From NCBI RefSeq assembly GCF_003063575.1, contig NZ_NESC01000009.1, positions 107,776 to 171,775 of the forward strand: 64,000 nucleotides of DNA. The letters run 5' to 3'. Shown piece by piece: positions 47,250-55,228 of this stretch. How positions within the stretch are numbered: position 1 is the first letter of the stretch; each line of letters begins with the position of its first letter. The translations under genes and the position numbers were made by a program. This DNA is from Limnohabitans sp. Jir72 (GTDB taxonomy: Bacteria > Pseudomonadota > Gammaproteobacteria > Burkholderiales > Burkholderiaceae_C). The notes under the pieces were generated by a model, which was given only the letters and a program-made list of their open reading frames with translations, had not been told where the DNA came from and did no database searches.

Positions 47250-48635
47250 ATGGCCTCCGTCCTGACCGACAAACTTTCCCGCCTCGTCAAAACCCTCAGC
47301 GGACAGGCCCGCATCACCGAATCGAACGTGGCCGACATGCTGCGCGAGGTGCGCATGGCCCTGCTCGAGGCGGACGTGGCCCTGCCGGTGGTGCGCGACT
47401 TCATCGCCCGCGTGAAAGACAAAGCTTTGGGCCAGGAGGTCATGGGCTCGCTCAAACCCGGCCAGGCGCTGGTGGGGGTGGTCAACCGCGAGCTGGCCGC
47501 CACCATGGGCGAAGGCGTGGCCGACATCAACCTGGCCGCGCAGCCGCCCGCCGTGATCCTGATGGCCGGTTTGCAAGGTGCCGGTAAAACCACCACCACC
47601 GCCAAGCTGGCCAAGCACCTGATCGAAAAGCGCAAAAAGAAAGTGCTCACGGTCTCGGGCGACGTGTACCGCCCCGCCGCCATCGAGCAGCTCAAGACCG
47701 TCACCGCTCAAGCCGGTGCCGAATGGTTCCCCAGCACGACCGACCAAAAGCCGATCGACATCGCCCGCGCCGCCATCGACTACGCCCGCAAGCATTTCTT
47801 TGACGTGCTGCTGGTCGACACCGCCGGACGTCTGGCGATCGACGAAGCCCTGATGGCCGAAATCAAGGCCCTGCACGCGGAATTGAAACCCGTTGAAACC
47901 TTGTTCGTGGTCGACGCCATGCAGGGCCAAGACGCGGCCAACACCGCCAAAGCCTTCAGTGAAGCACTGCCTCTGACCGGCATTGTGCTGACCAAGCTCG
48001 ACGGCGACTCACGCGGCGGTGCAGCCTTGTCGGTGCGCCAGATCACCGGCGCGCCCATCAAGTTTGCCGGTACCAGCGAGAAGATCGACGGCCTGGAAGT
48101 GTTCGACGCCGAGCGCCACGCTGGCCGCATCTTGGGCATGGGTGACATCGTCGCGCTGGTCGAGCAAGTCACCGCCGGCGTGGACATGGCGGCCGCGCAA
48201 AAACTGGCTGCCAAAGTCAAGAGTGGTGGTAGTTTTGATCTGAACGACTTTTTGGCGCAGATCCAGCAAATGAAGCAAATGGGTGGCCTGTCGAGCCTGA
48301 TGGACAAACTGCCCAGCCAGTTGACCGCCAAGGCCGGGGCCATGGACATGGACAAGGTCGAGAAAGACATTGGCCGCAAGCAAGGCATCATCCACAGCAT
48401 GACGCCCAAAGAGCGCAGCAAGCCTGAATTGATCAAAGCCACCCGCAAACGCCGCATTGCAGCGGGCGCAGGCGTTCAGGTGCAAGATGTGAACCGCATG
48501 CTCAAGGAGTTTGAGCAGATGCAGGACATGATGAAAAAAATGTCCGGCGGCGGCATGATGAAAATGATGAAGCGCATGGGTGCCATGAAAGGCATGATGG
48601 GCGGCGGCGGGGGCTTCCCCGGTATGCCGCGCTGA
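47250..48635 (+). CDS. ffh: Signal recognition particle protein Ffh
   Basis: A 461-residue SRP GTPase that binds 4.5S RNA and targets membrane proteins. The N and G domains contain LMAGLQGAGKTTTTAKLAKHL (P-loop), DVYRPAAIEQL, LLVDTAGRL and TKLDGDSRGGAALS. The Met-rich M domain covers about residues 330-461 and ends in a Gly/Met-rich tail (GGGGGFPGMPR). ATG 47250 fits the family start; the frame is open upstream. Confidence 0.96.
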   Translation: MASVLTDKLSRLVKTLSGQARITESNVADMLREVRMALLEADVALPVVRDFIARVKDKALGQEVMGSLKPGQALVGVVNRELAATMGEGVADINLAAQPPAVILMAGLQGAGKTTTTAKLAKHLIEKRKKKVLTVSGDVYRPAAIEQLKTVTAQAGAEWFPSTTDQKPIDIARAAIDYARKHFFDVLLVDTAGRLAIDEALMAEIKALHAELKPVETLFVVDAMQGQDAANTAKAFSEALPLTGIVLTKLDGDSRGGAALSVRQITGAPIKFAGTSEKIDGLEVFDAERHAGRILGMGDIVALVEQVTAGVDMAAAQKLAAKVKSGGSFDLNDFLAQIQQMKQMGGLSSLMDKLPSQLTAKAGAMDMDKVEKDIGRKQGIIHSMTPKERSKPELIKATRKRRIAAGAGVQVQDVNRMLKEFEQMQDMMKKMSGGGMMKMMKRMGAMKGMMGGGGGFPGMPR

Positions 48636-48667
48636 AGCGCCCTCGACAATCATTTTGCCGACGCCCC

Positions 48668-48742
48668 GTAGGTCGGCACCTTCAGGTCCGACGTTTCTGG
48701 CTCCGGGACAGGCCCATGTCGGGGCTGAAGCCGCCGACCTAC
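48668..48742. repeat. Imperfect 75-base palindrome downstream of ffh
   Basis: GTAGGTCGGC (48668) and GCCGACCTAC (to 48742) are exact inverted arms. Inner segments CTTCAGGTCCGAC and GTCGGGGCTGAAG extend the pairing imperfectly. It sits between the convergent ends of ffh and the ferredoxin gene, as REP-type or MITE-like elements often do. No other copy was seen in this window. Confidence 0.65.
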
Positions 48743-48751
48743 AAATACTGT

Positions 48752-49081
48752 TCAATACTGGTTCGCGGGCAGCGACACCTGCAGGCCATCCAGTTCTTGC
48801 GTCAGCATGATCTGGCACGACAGGCGGCTGCCCGGTTCACGCGTTTGGGCGGTGAAGGCCAGCATGCCGTCTTCGTCGCTGCTCACCGTTGGCAACTTCG
48901 CCAGCCAGTCCCCTTGCACCACCACATGGCAAGTCGCGCAGGTGAGCAGCCCGCCGCAGTCGGCCTGGATGCCGGGCAAATTCGCATCGACCGCCGCCTG
49001 CATCAGGCTTTGGCCTGGCTGCACTTGCAGGCTGTGCGCGGCTTGGGTTGGGTCGTGGGGTTGCAGGTGGATTGTGATCAT
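48752..49081 (-). CDS. 2Fe-2S plant-type ferredoxin
   Basis: A 109-residue ferredoxin. The cluster motif is CGGLLTCATCHVVV plus a distal Cys in RLSCQIM, giving four Cys ligands with the Cys-x5-Cys-x2-Cys spacing of adrenodoxin-like proteins. HVVV and the spacing suggest an oxygenase electron donor. It is the last gene of a minus-strand operon with a glutamine-synthetase-like ligase (41 bases upstream) and a Rieske oxygenase, and probably feeds electrons to the latter. No ferredoxin reductase gene is adjacent. Confidence 0.88.
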   Translation of the reverse strand: MITIHLQPHDPTQAAHSLQVQPGQSLMQAAVDANLPGIQADCGGLLTCATCHVVVQGDWLAKLPTVSSDEDGMLAFTAQTREPGSRLSCQIMLTQELDGLQVSLPANQY

Positions 49082-49122
49082 GTTCAGTGCATCGCCGTCT
49101 GGCGCTGTGATTCAAAAATTTG

Positions 49123-50604
49123 TCAAATGCGCCCGAAATATTCGCGGCTGTGGAATTCCTGGACGTCTTCGGCCTGCGCCATGCGCTGGTGCTCGGCCTG
49201 CTTGATGGTGCTGTAGTAGCCGACAAAGGGCTGGCCCAGCGCCTGGCACAAAGCAGCATCACTTTGCAGGGCCTGCACCGCATCGGTCAAGCTGGTCGGG
49301 ATGGTTTGGGCACCCGCTGAGTAAGGCGTTTCGGTGGCAGGCGGCGCTTGCAGCTGTGTATCCACACCATCGAGCCCCGCGTGGATTTGCGAGGCCATGT
49401 AAAGGTAAGGGTTGGCCGCCGGTTCGCCCAAGCGGTTTTCAATGCGGGTGGCGCTGTCGCCCGTCGCACCGATGACACGCAGCATTGCGCCCCGGTTGTC
49501 ACGCCCCCACAAGATGGACTGCGGGGCCATGGCGTTGGGCCTGAAGCGTCCATAGCCATTGCTGGTGGATGTGCACAGGGCCGTGAGCGCAGGCGCGTGC
49601 GTCAGCAGACCCGCCAGCCAAGACGCGCCCGCATCGCTCAGCACCTGCCGCGCATCCAGCGCACCGACACCCGGTGCGGCCGCATCGCGCATGAAGACGT
49701 TACTTCCTGTGGCCAACTCACAGACCGATTGGTGCAGGTGCCAGCCGCTGGACATGATGTGTTCAAACGGCGGGTGGCACATGAAGGTGGCGTGGTACCC
49801 AGCGCGGCGCAGGGCCTGGCGCGTGGCATTGCGAAACAGCACCATGTTGTCGGCGGCGGTCAGCACATCGCTCACGTCAAACACCGCCTCCACCTGGCTG
49901 GGGCCCAGTTCAATTTCGAGCGAGATCAGCGGCAGGCCCAGTGCCTGCGCGGTGCGCTGCACGATGCGCAGCGGCTCTTCTGCCCGGTCAAACCAGCCTT
50001 CGGTCAAAAGGTTGTAGCCCGGATGGATCAGGCTGACTTCGGGCGCAGGACCTGGCCATCCGGCGCGTTCAGGCGCCAGATCGTGGCCGTGCAGCGGGTC
50101 TTTGAGGCGGTAGATGTGGAATTCAACTTCCAGCCCGCAGCGCATTTGCCAGCCTCGCTCGGCCAAGCGCTGCACGGCCTGCTGCAACACATGGCGCGAA
50201 TCCAGCGGCACGATGCGCCCATCTGCGAAATAGGGCTGGCCCTGCAGCCAGCCGGTTTTCTCGGTCCAGGGCAGCACATGCCAGCTGGCCGGGTCGGGCA
50301 TGAGCGTGAAATTGCTGGCCCCGGCAAAGCCGGGCAGGGTCTCTTCGATGCCCGGCTCGAACACCTTGAAGGCGGTACGGTCCGAGCTGTCTTTGAGCAG
50401 CAAGGTGCTGACCATGCCGATGCCATTGGCCAACACACTGCGCAGTTGCGAAGCGACGATGGTTTTGCCGCGCACCACGCCGTGCAGGTCGCACCAGCCC
50501 AGGCGGATCAGCTCGATGCCCGAGGCTTCCACCTGCCTCAACAATTGCTCGCAAGCGGTTTGCCGTTCGCGGCTGTGCAGGCCGCAGCGCTCAGCGAAGC
50601 TCAT
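49123..50604 (-). CDS. Glutamine-synthetase-like ligase (possible gamma-glutamylamide synthetase)
   Basis: A 493-residue GS-fold enzyme. Active-site segments are present: CGLEVEFHIYR, LEIELGPSQVEAVFD, SSGWHLHQSV, GRFRPNAMAPQSILWGRDNR and RIENRLGEPAANPYLY. It lacks the housekeeping GlnA adenylylation region and resembles the PuuA/IpuC/TdnQ group, which join glutamate to amines. Its start overlaps the Rieske oxygenase stop (ATGA), so the two are translationally coupled. A cyclotransferase-like gene lies nearby. The amine substrate is not deducible. Confidence 0.82.
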   Translation of the reverse strand: MSFAERCGLHSRERQTACEQLLRQVEASGIELIRLGWCDLHGVVRGKTIVASQLRSVLANGIGMVSTLLLKDSSDRTAFKVFEPGIEETLPGFAGASNFTLMPDPASWHVLPWTEKTGWLQGQPYFADGRIVPLDSRHVLQQAVQRLAERGWQMRCGLEVEFHIYRLKDPLHGHDLAPERAGWPGPAPEVSLIHPGYNLLTEGWFDRAEEPLRIVQRTAQALGLPLISLEIELGPSQVEAVFDVSDVLTAADNMVLFRNATRQALRRAGYHATFMCHPPFEHIMSSGWHLHQSVCELATGSNVFMRDAAAPGVGALDARQVLSDAGASWLAGLLTHAPALTALCTSTSNGYGRFRPNAMAPQSILWGRDNRGAMLRVIGATGDSATRIENRLGEPAANPYLYMASQIHAGLDGVDTQLQAPPATETPYSAGAQTIPTSLTDAVQALQSDAALCQALGQPFVGYYSTIKQAEHQRMAQAEDVQEFHSREYFGRI

Positions 50605-51992
50605 GCCGCGCTCGTGTCGGCTGAAGTGGCCACATCACCCGGCAGTGCCGCGTCCCATGGTGCGCCGCTGCGCTTGGCATCACAAGCCTCGCGCCACCAC
50701 TGCGGCCACTGCCCGCTGGGGGCGATGCCGTCCACCGTGTCGGGGCCGATGCGCTGGCTGGCCACGGTGTCTTGTGCAAAGCCTGGTGGTAAGCCACCGG
50801 CCTGAACGGTCTCGATGGCTTTGAGCAAGATGCGCCGGTTCGCCATGATCACCTTGTCGCTGGTGCCCAAGTGCTCGCGGGTGCGGTCCTGGATCGCGCC
50901 CATGCTCTCGCAGGCCCACTGGTCGTGCACATTGATGTCGTCCTCGCCCATGCCGAGGTAAGTGCGCGCCACTTGCTCTTCGGGGTTGAAGCCCCAGTGG
51001 TTGTGCTTGCCCGCTTTGGGGATGTAGTCGGGCAGCGTGACCGAGGGCAAGCGCTGGTTGCGCATGGCTTCTTTGTCCACCGGGGCGTCAAAGCTGGTGA
51101 ACACCGAATACCAATAGGTGTGCGTGTCGTCCACCGGCACATGCATCTGCGTGATGGTCATGGTCTCGGACAGCGGAATTACAAAGGTGTGCGGGAACAG
51201 CGCGTGGGTTACCCGCACATGGGTCAGCGCCTCGTTGATCGGGCGCAGGGCCGTCAGGCGCAGGCCCGCATCGGTGGGCTCGAAAGAAATCTCGGGCTGG
51301 TCCAGCTCGCGCATCACCCGCGTCATGGGCCAGCGCTCGCCTTGCACATCGCCCGCGCTCGCGCCCCGAAACTGGCGACCGTAGCTGCCTTCCAGCGATT
51401 CGTCCTTGAAAAAGCGGTGCAGGTACGAAGCATGCGCCGGGTCAATGCCCACCTCAAACGCCTGCAGCCAGTTGCAGTGCCACAGGCCCTTGAAGGCAAA
51501 GGTGTGCGTAGCCGGGGCGCTGAAAGCGTCGATGCCCGGCAGCGGCGGCGGGGTCTGGCCTTCGGGGCCGAACCAGCCAAACAAAATGCCGCTGCGCTCG
51601 ATGATGGGGTAACTGCGCTGGCGCACCCGCTTGCACAGCGTGCTGCCGGTGGGCTCTGCGGGCGTTTCGATGCACTGGCCTGTCACGTCGAACTTCCAGC
51701 CATGAAAAGGGCAGCGCAGGCCATCGCCTTCGTTGCGGCCAAAGGCCAGGTCCGCGCCCCGGTGCGGGCAGTCGCGGTCTAGCAAGCCATAGTCGCCCAG
51801 CGTATTGCGAAACAGCACCAAGTCCTGTCCCAATATGCGCACTGCTTTGACGGGGCGAATCGCCATGCGTGGGTCGAGTGCGGGGTTGAACTCGTCCACC
51901 AGCGCCATGGGCTGCCAATAGTGGCGCATCACCGCGCCGCACGGCGTGCCTGGCCCGATGCGGGTGATGAGTTCGTTTTGTTCTGCTTTCAT
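50601..51992 (-). CDS. Rieske non-haem iron oxygenase, alpha subunit
   Basis: A 463-residue oxygenase. The Rieske motif is CPHRGADLAFG then LRCPFHGWKF (Cys-x-His...Cys-x-x-His, residues about 74-98). The catalytic iron site is GIDPAHASYLHRFF with an Asp/His pair. The start (NELITRIGPGTPCGAVMRHYWQP) is typical of the phthalate 4,5-dioxygenase-like, single-subunit group. No beta subunit is adjacent. It is the first gene of the operon with the ligase and ferredoxin. The substrate is unknown; coupling to the ligase suggests a gamma-glutamylated amine. Confidence 0.87.
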   Translation of the reverse strand: MKAEQNELITRIGPGTPCGAVMRHYWQPMALVDEFNPALDPRMAIRPVKAVRILGQDLVLFRNTLGDYGLLDRDCPHRGADLAFGRNEGDGLRCPFHGWKFDVTGQCIETPAEPTGSTLCKRVRQRSYPIIERSGILFGWFGPEGQTPPPLPGIDAFSAPATHTFAFKGLWHCNWLQAFEVGIDPAHASYLHRFFKDESLEGSYGRQFRGASAGDVQGERWPMTRVMRELDQPEISFEPTDAGLRLTALRPINEALTHVRVTHALFPHTFVIPLSETMTITQMHVPVDDTHTYWYSVFTSFDAPVDKEAMRNQRLPSVTLPDYIPKAGKHNHWGFNPEEQVARTYLGMGEDDINVHDQWACESMGAIQDRTREHLGTSDKVIMANRRILLKAIETVQAGGLPPGFAQDTVASQRIGPDTVDGIAPSGQWPQWWREACDAKRSGAPWDAALPGDVATSADTSAA

Positions 51993-52141
51993 GTGCGCCT
52001 CTGGCTTGCGCCTGGTGTCTGCCCTTGTCTTGTGCCTTTGTCTTGGGCCCGTTGGTGTGGCGAACCAGGCTGGTTTCTTGCCGATCAGTTTAAACGGCTG
52101 CTTGGGCGGGTCCTGCCAACAGGCGACACGTTGGGTGGGGC

Positions 52142-52155
52142 TTGACGCGTGTCAA
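52142..52155. promoter_or_regulatory. Possible operator dyad between the Rieske operon and the cyclotransferase gene
   Basis: TTGACGCGTGTCAA contains the inverted arms TTGAC and GTCAA around four bases. It lies in the 207-base divergent region, 45 bases before the cyclotransferase ATG. No regulator gene is adjacent, so this is only a candidate binding site. Confidence 0.3.
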
Positions 52156-52199
52156 TTTCGGGCTGACCAGATGGACCGCCATGACGCAAAATCCAGTTC

Positions 52200-52595
52200 A
52201 TGAAACACGCTCTTTTCATCTACGGCACCTTGATGCCCGGTCTGCGGCTGGAGGCCGAAATGCACGGCGCCCGGTTCATGGGCCCCGCCCAGGTGCCCGG
52301 CCGCTTGGTCGATGTGGGCCGCTACCCCGGCTTTCTGCAGGGCAATGGTTCGGTTTCGGGCGAAGTTTACGAAGTGGATGCAGTGCACCTGGCCCGCCTT
52401 GATGCGGTGGAAGACATGGTACCTGGCGACCGCGTTGCGTCTCAATACTGGCGCGAAGAAGTGACCGTGCTCAGCGGCCCGCTGCAAGGCCAGCAGGTGC
52501 AGACCTATGTGTACAACCGCCCGGTGGACGGCTGCAGGCCCATCCCGCACGGCGACTACCGCCGCTACATCCGGGAAGTCGGCCGCGAGTCCTGA
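52200..52595 (+). CDS. Gamma-glutamylcyclotransferase-fold (AIG2/GGACT-like) protein
   Basis: A 131-residue AIG2-like protein. The substrate loop FIYGTLMPG opens it, and GEVYEVDAVHLARLDAVED supplies the conserved Glu and the Leu-Asp-x-x-Glu turn. YVYNRPV lies near the end. Relatives such as GGACT split gamma-glutamylamines or peptides into 5-oxoproline and free amine. It is divergent from the Rieske/ligase/ferredoxin operon, whose ligase would make such compounds. CAAAAT ends 7 bases before the ATG. Confidence 0.83.
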   Translation: MKHALFIYGTLMPGLRLEAEMHGARFMGPAQVPGRLVDVGRYPGFLQGNGSVSGEVYEVDAVHLARLDAVEDMVPGDRVASQYWREEVTVLSGPLQGQQVQTYVYNRPVDGCRPIPHGDYRRYIREVGRES

Positions 52596-52757
52596 CCGTG
52601 TTGCGTAGGAGCCCACCCCTGTGGGCGATGCACGGTCAACCACGTTGCATGCCATCGCCCACGGGGTGGGCTCCTACAAACTTCAATCGCGAATGACCAA
52701 CTCACCCCGCAGCGAGTGCGACAGACCCTGCGTGATGCGCACATCCGCCATCTGACC
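52591..52757. repeat. Tandem duplication, copy 1 (palindrome plus miaB tail)
   Basis: A block of about 167 bases contains the palindrome at 52605-52677 (arms GTAGGAGCCCACCCC and GGGGTGGGCTCCTAC) and then a copy of the last 25 codons of miaB. It repeats at a period of 168 bases as copy 2. The left end overlaps the stop of the cyclotransferase gene. Confidence 0.9.
52683..52757 (-). pseudogene. Detached duplicate of the miaB 3' end
   Basis: Read on the minus strand, this fragment encodes the same last 24 residues and stop as miaB ([20 protein letters not shown] and VIRD). Five neighbouring codons differ synonymously from the intact gene (CGC/CGA, ATC/ATT, ACG/ACC, CAG/CAA, GGT/GGC). It has no start and is not translated as a gene. 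Confidence 0.85.
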
Positions 52758-52758
52758 C

Positions 52759-52925
52759 CCTGACCGTGTTGCGTAGGAGCCCACCCCTGTGGGCGATGCA
52801 CGGTCAATCACGTTGCATGCCATCGCCCACGGGGTGGGCTCCTACAAACTTCAATCGCGAATGACCAACTCACCCCGCAGCGAGTGCGACAGGCCTTGGG
52901 TAATTCGCACATCCGCCATCTGACC
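52759..52925. repeat. Tandem duplication, copy 2, overlapping the real miaB 3' end
   Basis: The second copy of the block, with its palindrome at 52773-52845, five bases from the miaB stop. The palindrome parts of the two copies differ at one position (CAACC against CAATC). The miaB parts differ at five. The palindrome arms could form a transcript-ending hairpin for miaB. Confidence 0.9.
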
Positions 52926-54188
52926 GATCAGCCGGTCCATGTTGGGGCCACCGGGGAAGTTGACCACCCGGTTGCACTCGGTGCGGCCGGCCAGCTCGGT
53001 GGCGTCCTTGCGTGAAGGGCGCTCCACCAAAATGCGCTGCACCGTGCCCACACGGCTCTCGCCAATGCGCTGCACGTTCTCTTCGATGGTCGCTTGCAGG
53101 TGGTGCAGGCGGCGCAATTTTTCGGCGTGTGGCGTGTCGTCGTGCAGGTTGGCCGCAGGCGTGCCGGGGCGGGGGCTGAAGATGAAGCTGAAACTCGTGT
53201 CAAAACCCACATCGGTGATCAGCTTCATCATCTTGTGGAAGTCGTCTTCGGTCTCGCCGGGAAAGCCCACAATGAAATCGCTGCTGAGCGACATGTCGGG
53301 GCGGATCGCCCGCAGCTTGCGGATCGTGCTCTTGTATTCCATGGCGGTGTAGCCGCGCTTCATGGCCATCAAGATGCGGTCCGAGCCGTGCTGCACCGGC
53401 AAGTGCAAGTGGCTCACCAATTTGGGGATTTTTTCATAAGCGTCAATCAGGCGCTGCGTGAACTCGTTGGGGTGGCTGGTCACGTAGCGGATGCGCTCGA
53501 TGCCCGGCATGTCGGCCACATATTCCAGCAGCAACGCAAAGTCGGCGATTTCTGAGGTGCCACCCATCTTGCCCCGGTAAGCGTTCACGTTCTGGCCCAG
53601 CAGCGTGATCTCTTTCACGCCCTGCGCGGCCAGGCCCGCCACCTCGACCAGCACATCGTCAAACGGGCGCGAGACCTCTTCGCCCCGGGTGTAGGGCACC
53701 ACGCAATAGCTGCAATATTTGCTGCAACCTTCCATGATCGACACAAAGGCTGTGGCGCCTTCTACCTTGGCAGGCGGCAAGTGGTCGAATTTTTCAATCT
53801 CGGGGAAGCTGATGTCGACTTGCGGGCGTTGCTTGCGCTCGCGCTCGGCCAGCAGCTCGGGCAGGCGGTGCAGGGTCTGCGGACCAAACACCACGTCCAC
53901 ATAAGGCGCACGCTTGATGATCTCGGCACCTTCCTGGCTGGCCACGCAGCCGCCCACGCCAATCAGCACGCCCTTGGCCTTCAGATGTTGCACCCGACCC
54001 AGATCGCTGAACACTTTTTCTTGCGCTTTCTCGCGCACCGAGCAGGTGTTGAACAAAATCAGATCGGCTTCGTCCACGTCCTGCGTGGGCTCGTAGCCCT
54101 GGGCCGCGCCCAGCACATCGGCCATCTTGTCCGAGTCGTACTCGTTCATCTGGCAGCCAAAGGTTTTGATGAAGACCTTCTTGCTCAT
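52851..54188 (-). CDS. miaB: tRNA-2-methylthio-N6-dimethylallyladenosine synthase MiaB
   Basis: A 445-residue radical-SAM methylthiotransferase that modifies A37 of tRNAs reading UNN codons. The MTTase N-terminal domain carries three cluster Cys ([36 protein letters not shown]). The radical-SAM motif is [19 protein letters not shown]-terminal TRAM domain ends the protein. Its 3' end is duplicated downstream. Its usual partners (ybeZ, ybeY) are not downstream here; an AT-rich insert lies upstream. Confidence 0.95.
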   Translation of the reverse strand: MSKKVFIKTFGCQMNEYDSDKMADVLGAAQGYEPTQDVDEADLILFNTCSVREKAQEKVFSDLGRVQHLKAKGVLIGVGGCVASQEGAEIIKRAPYVDVVFGPQTLHRLPELLAERERKQRPQVDISFPEIEKFDHLPPAKVEGATAFVSIMEGCSKYCSYCVVPYTRGEEVSRPFDDVLVEVAGLAAQGVKEITLLGQNVNAYRGKMGGTSEIADFALLLEYVADMPGIERIRYVTSHPNEFTQRLIDAYEKIPKLVSHLHLPVQHGSDRILMAMKRGYTAMEYKSTIRKLRAIRPDMSLSSDFIVGFPGETEDDFHKMMKLITDVGFDTSFSFIFSPRPGTPAANLHDDTPHAEKLRRLHHLQATIEENVQRIGESRVGTVQRILVERPSRKDATELAGRTECNRVVNFPGGPNMDRLIGQMADVRITQGLSHSLRGELVIRD

Positions 54189-54364
54189 GCGGCCTCCACA
54201 GATTCAAAGGAGGTGATGAAGTCAAGGCAAAGCAAAGCACGCCCGAAAAGGGCCAGAGTGCAGCGGTTCATGGTGTAGATCCAGAGGCTGTTGAGGGGAA
54301 GCGCTTGGGGCGCTAGGGAGGAGGGATTATCGCAGCACTTGAGTTGGGCTCTGGCTTTCTCACG

Positions 54365-55228
54365 TCAGGTAAATTTTTCTAAAAGAGGATCTAAAACTGA
54401 GGGACTCATCCATTGAATATGATTTTTTGATCCATCATCGTAAGTATCGAAACCATGATCAAAATGCAATCCACTTTTAAGACCAAGCAAATAACGAGTA
54501 TGTTGTTTTGTGTTTGTCTCTTTTTTAATGGGTTTTGCCGCAACATGTATTTTTGTAAAACCTATCTGTCTTACTAGTTCCTTTAAGTCTTCATCCAAAA
54601 AATCAGAGCCATAAATATTGTTTTCGGGAACGTAAAAAATTTCAAAACATTCGACGTACTTACCTTGAAACGCGATCTTTAACATGGCTTCAATGACGGT
54701 ACGTCTTCTGTCATACTTCCATTGGTTAGAATTATCAGGTATATGTCTGAAAGTTAAAAATGGATCGATGAGTACAACTTTTCTTGATCTTAGCAGGATG
54801 GGGCGAGCAATTTCTGCATAAGCGCTCGATGTTCTTGGTATTAGTCCGGCTCTAGAATCTCGAAATGCATTAGGCTCACTAAGAATATGATCAAGTGGTT
54901 CAACTGTATTGGAAATCTTACCGGTTGGGTCAATTAATTTGACCACGTCACTTTTTAAAAATGACGCATTTTCAGCCCAGGTTAAATTTGATCTATATAG
55001 TTTTTTTGTAGGTAAGATCGCATATCCACTCAATTGTATCCAGGTCTCAACAGTTGCCATGCGACAAAGGTCAGAGAGTGAACTCATATGCTCTCGCAAC
55101 TCATTTGCCCATCCCATTGGAAAATCAGCGATAAAGCGCCCCTCTGATGGTGAAAAAAGACGAATCAATCCACTTAATTCGCTTAAATTTGATGGGGCCT
55201 TTGGGTCTATGCCGTAAAAATCATTCAT
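54365..55228 (-). CDS. Unknown protein, last gene of the AT-rich cassette (possible PLD-like effector)
   Basis: A 287-residue protein in AT-rich sequence, overlapping the ATPase gene by 8 bases, so translation is coupled. I do not recognise the family with certainty. A central segment (RSRKVVLIDPFLTF) is followed by HTRYLLGLKSGLHFDHGFDT near the C-terminus. An His-x-Arg/Lys-Tyr motif followed by a Gly-rich strand recalls the phospholipase D-like fold, but the match is weak. The position after an AAA ATPase suggests an effector or sensor subunit. ATG 55228 is preferred over an upstream in-frame start. Confidence 0.6.
   Translation of the reverse strand: MNDFYGIDPKAPSNLSELSGLIRLFSPSEGRFIADFPMGWANELREHMSSLSDLCRMATVETWIQLSGYAILPTKKLYRSNLTWAENASFLKSDVVKLIDPTGKISNTVEPLDHILSEPNAFRDSRAGLIPRTSSAYAEIARPILLRSRKVVLIDPFLTFRHIPDNSNQWKYDRRRTVIEAMLKIAFQGKYVECFEIFYVPENNIYGSDFLDEDLKELVRQIGFTKIHVAAKPIKKETNTKQHTRYLLGLKSGLHFDHGFDTYDDGSKNHIQWMSPSVLDPLLEKFT

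Noticed and set aside
48752..51992. Assignment as a canonical aniline dioxygenase (tdn/atd) operon
   Set aside because: The oxygenase is of the single-subunit phthalate-type group, there is no glutamine-amidotransferase-like gene (TdnT) and no small subunit or reductase. Only the ligase-oxygenase logic is shared.
52565..52807. A minus-strand 80-residue frame with an internal duplication
   Set aside because: It spans the two palindrome copies, and its repeats come from the DNA duplication. No ribosome site or family match is present.
52591..52925. Repeat-spacer-repeat pattern considered as a small CRISPR array
   Set aside because: There are only two copies of a 168-base unit containing coding sequence, with no spacer-sized gaps and no cas genes.
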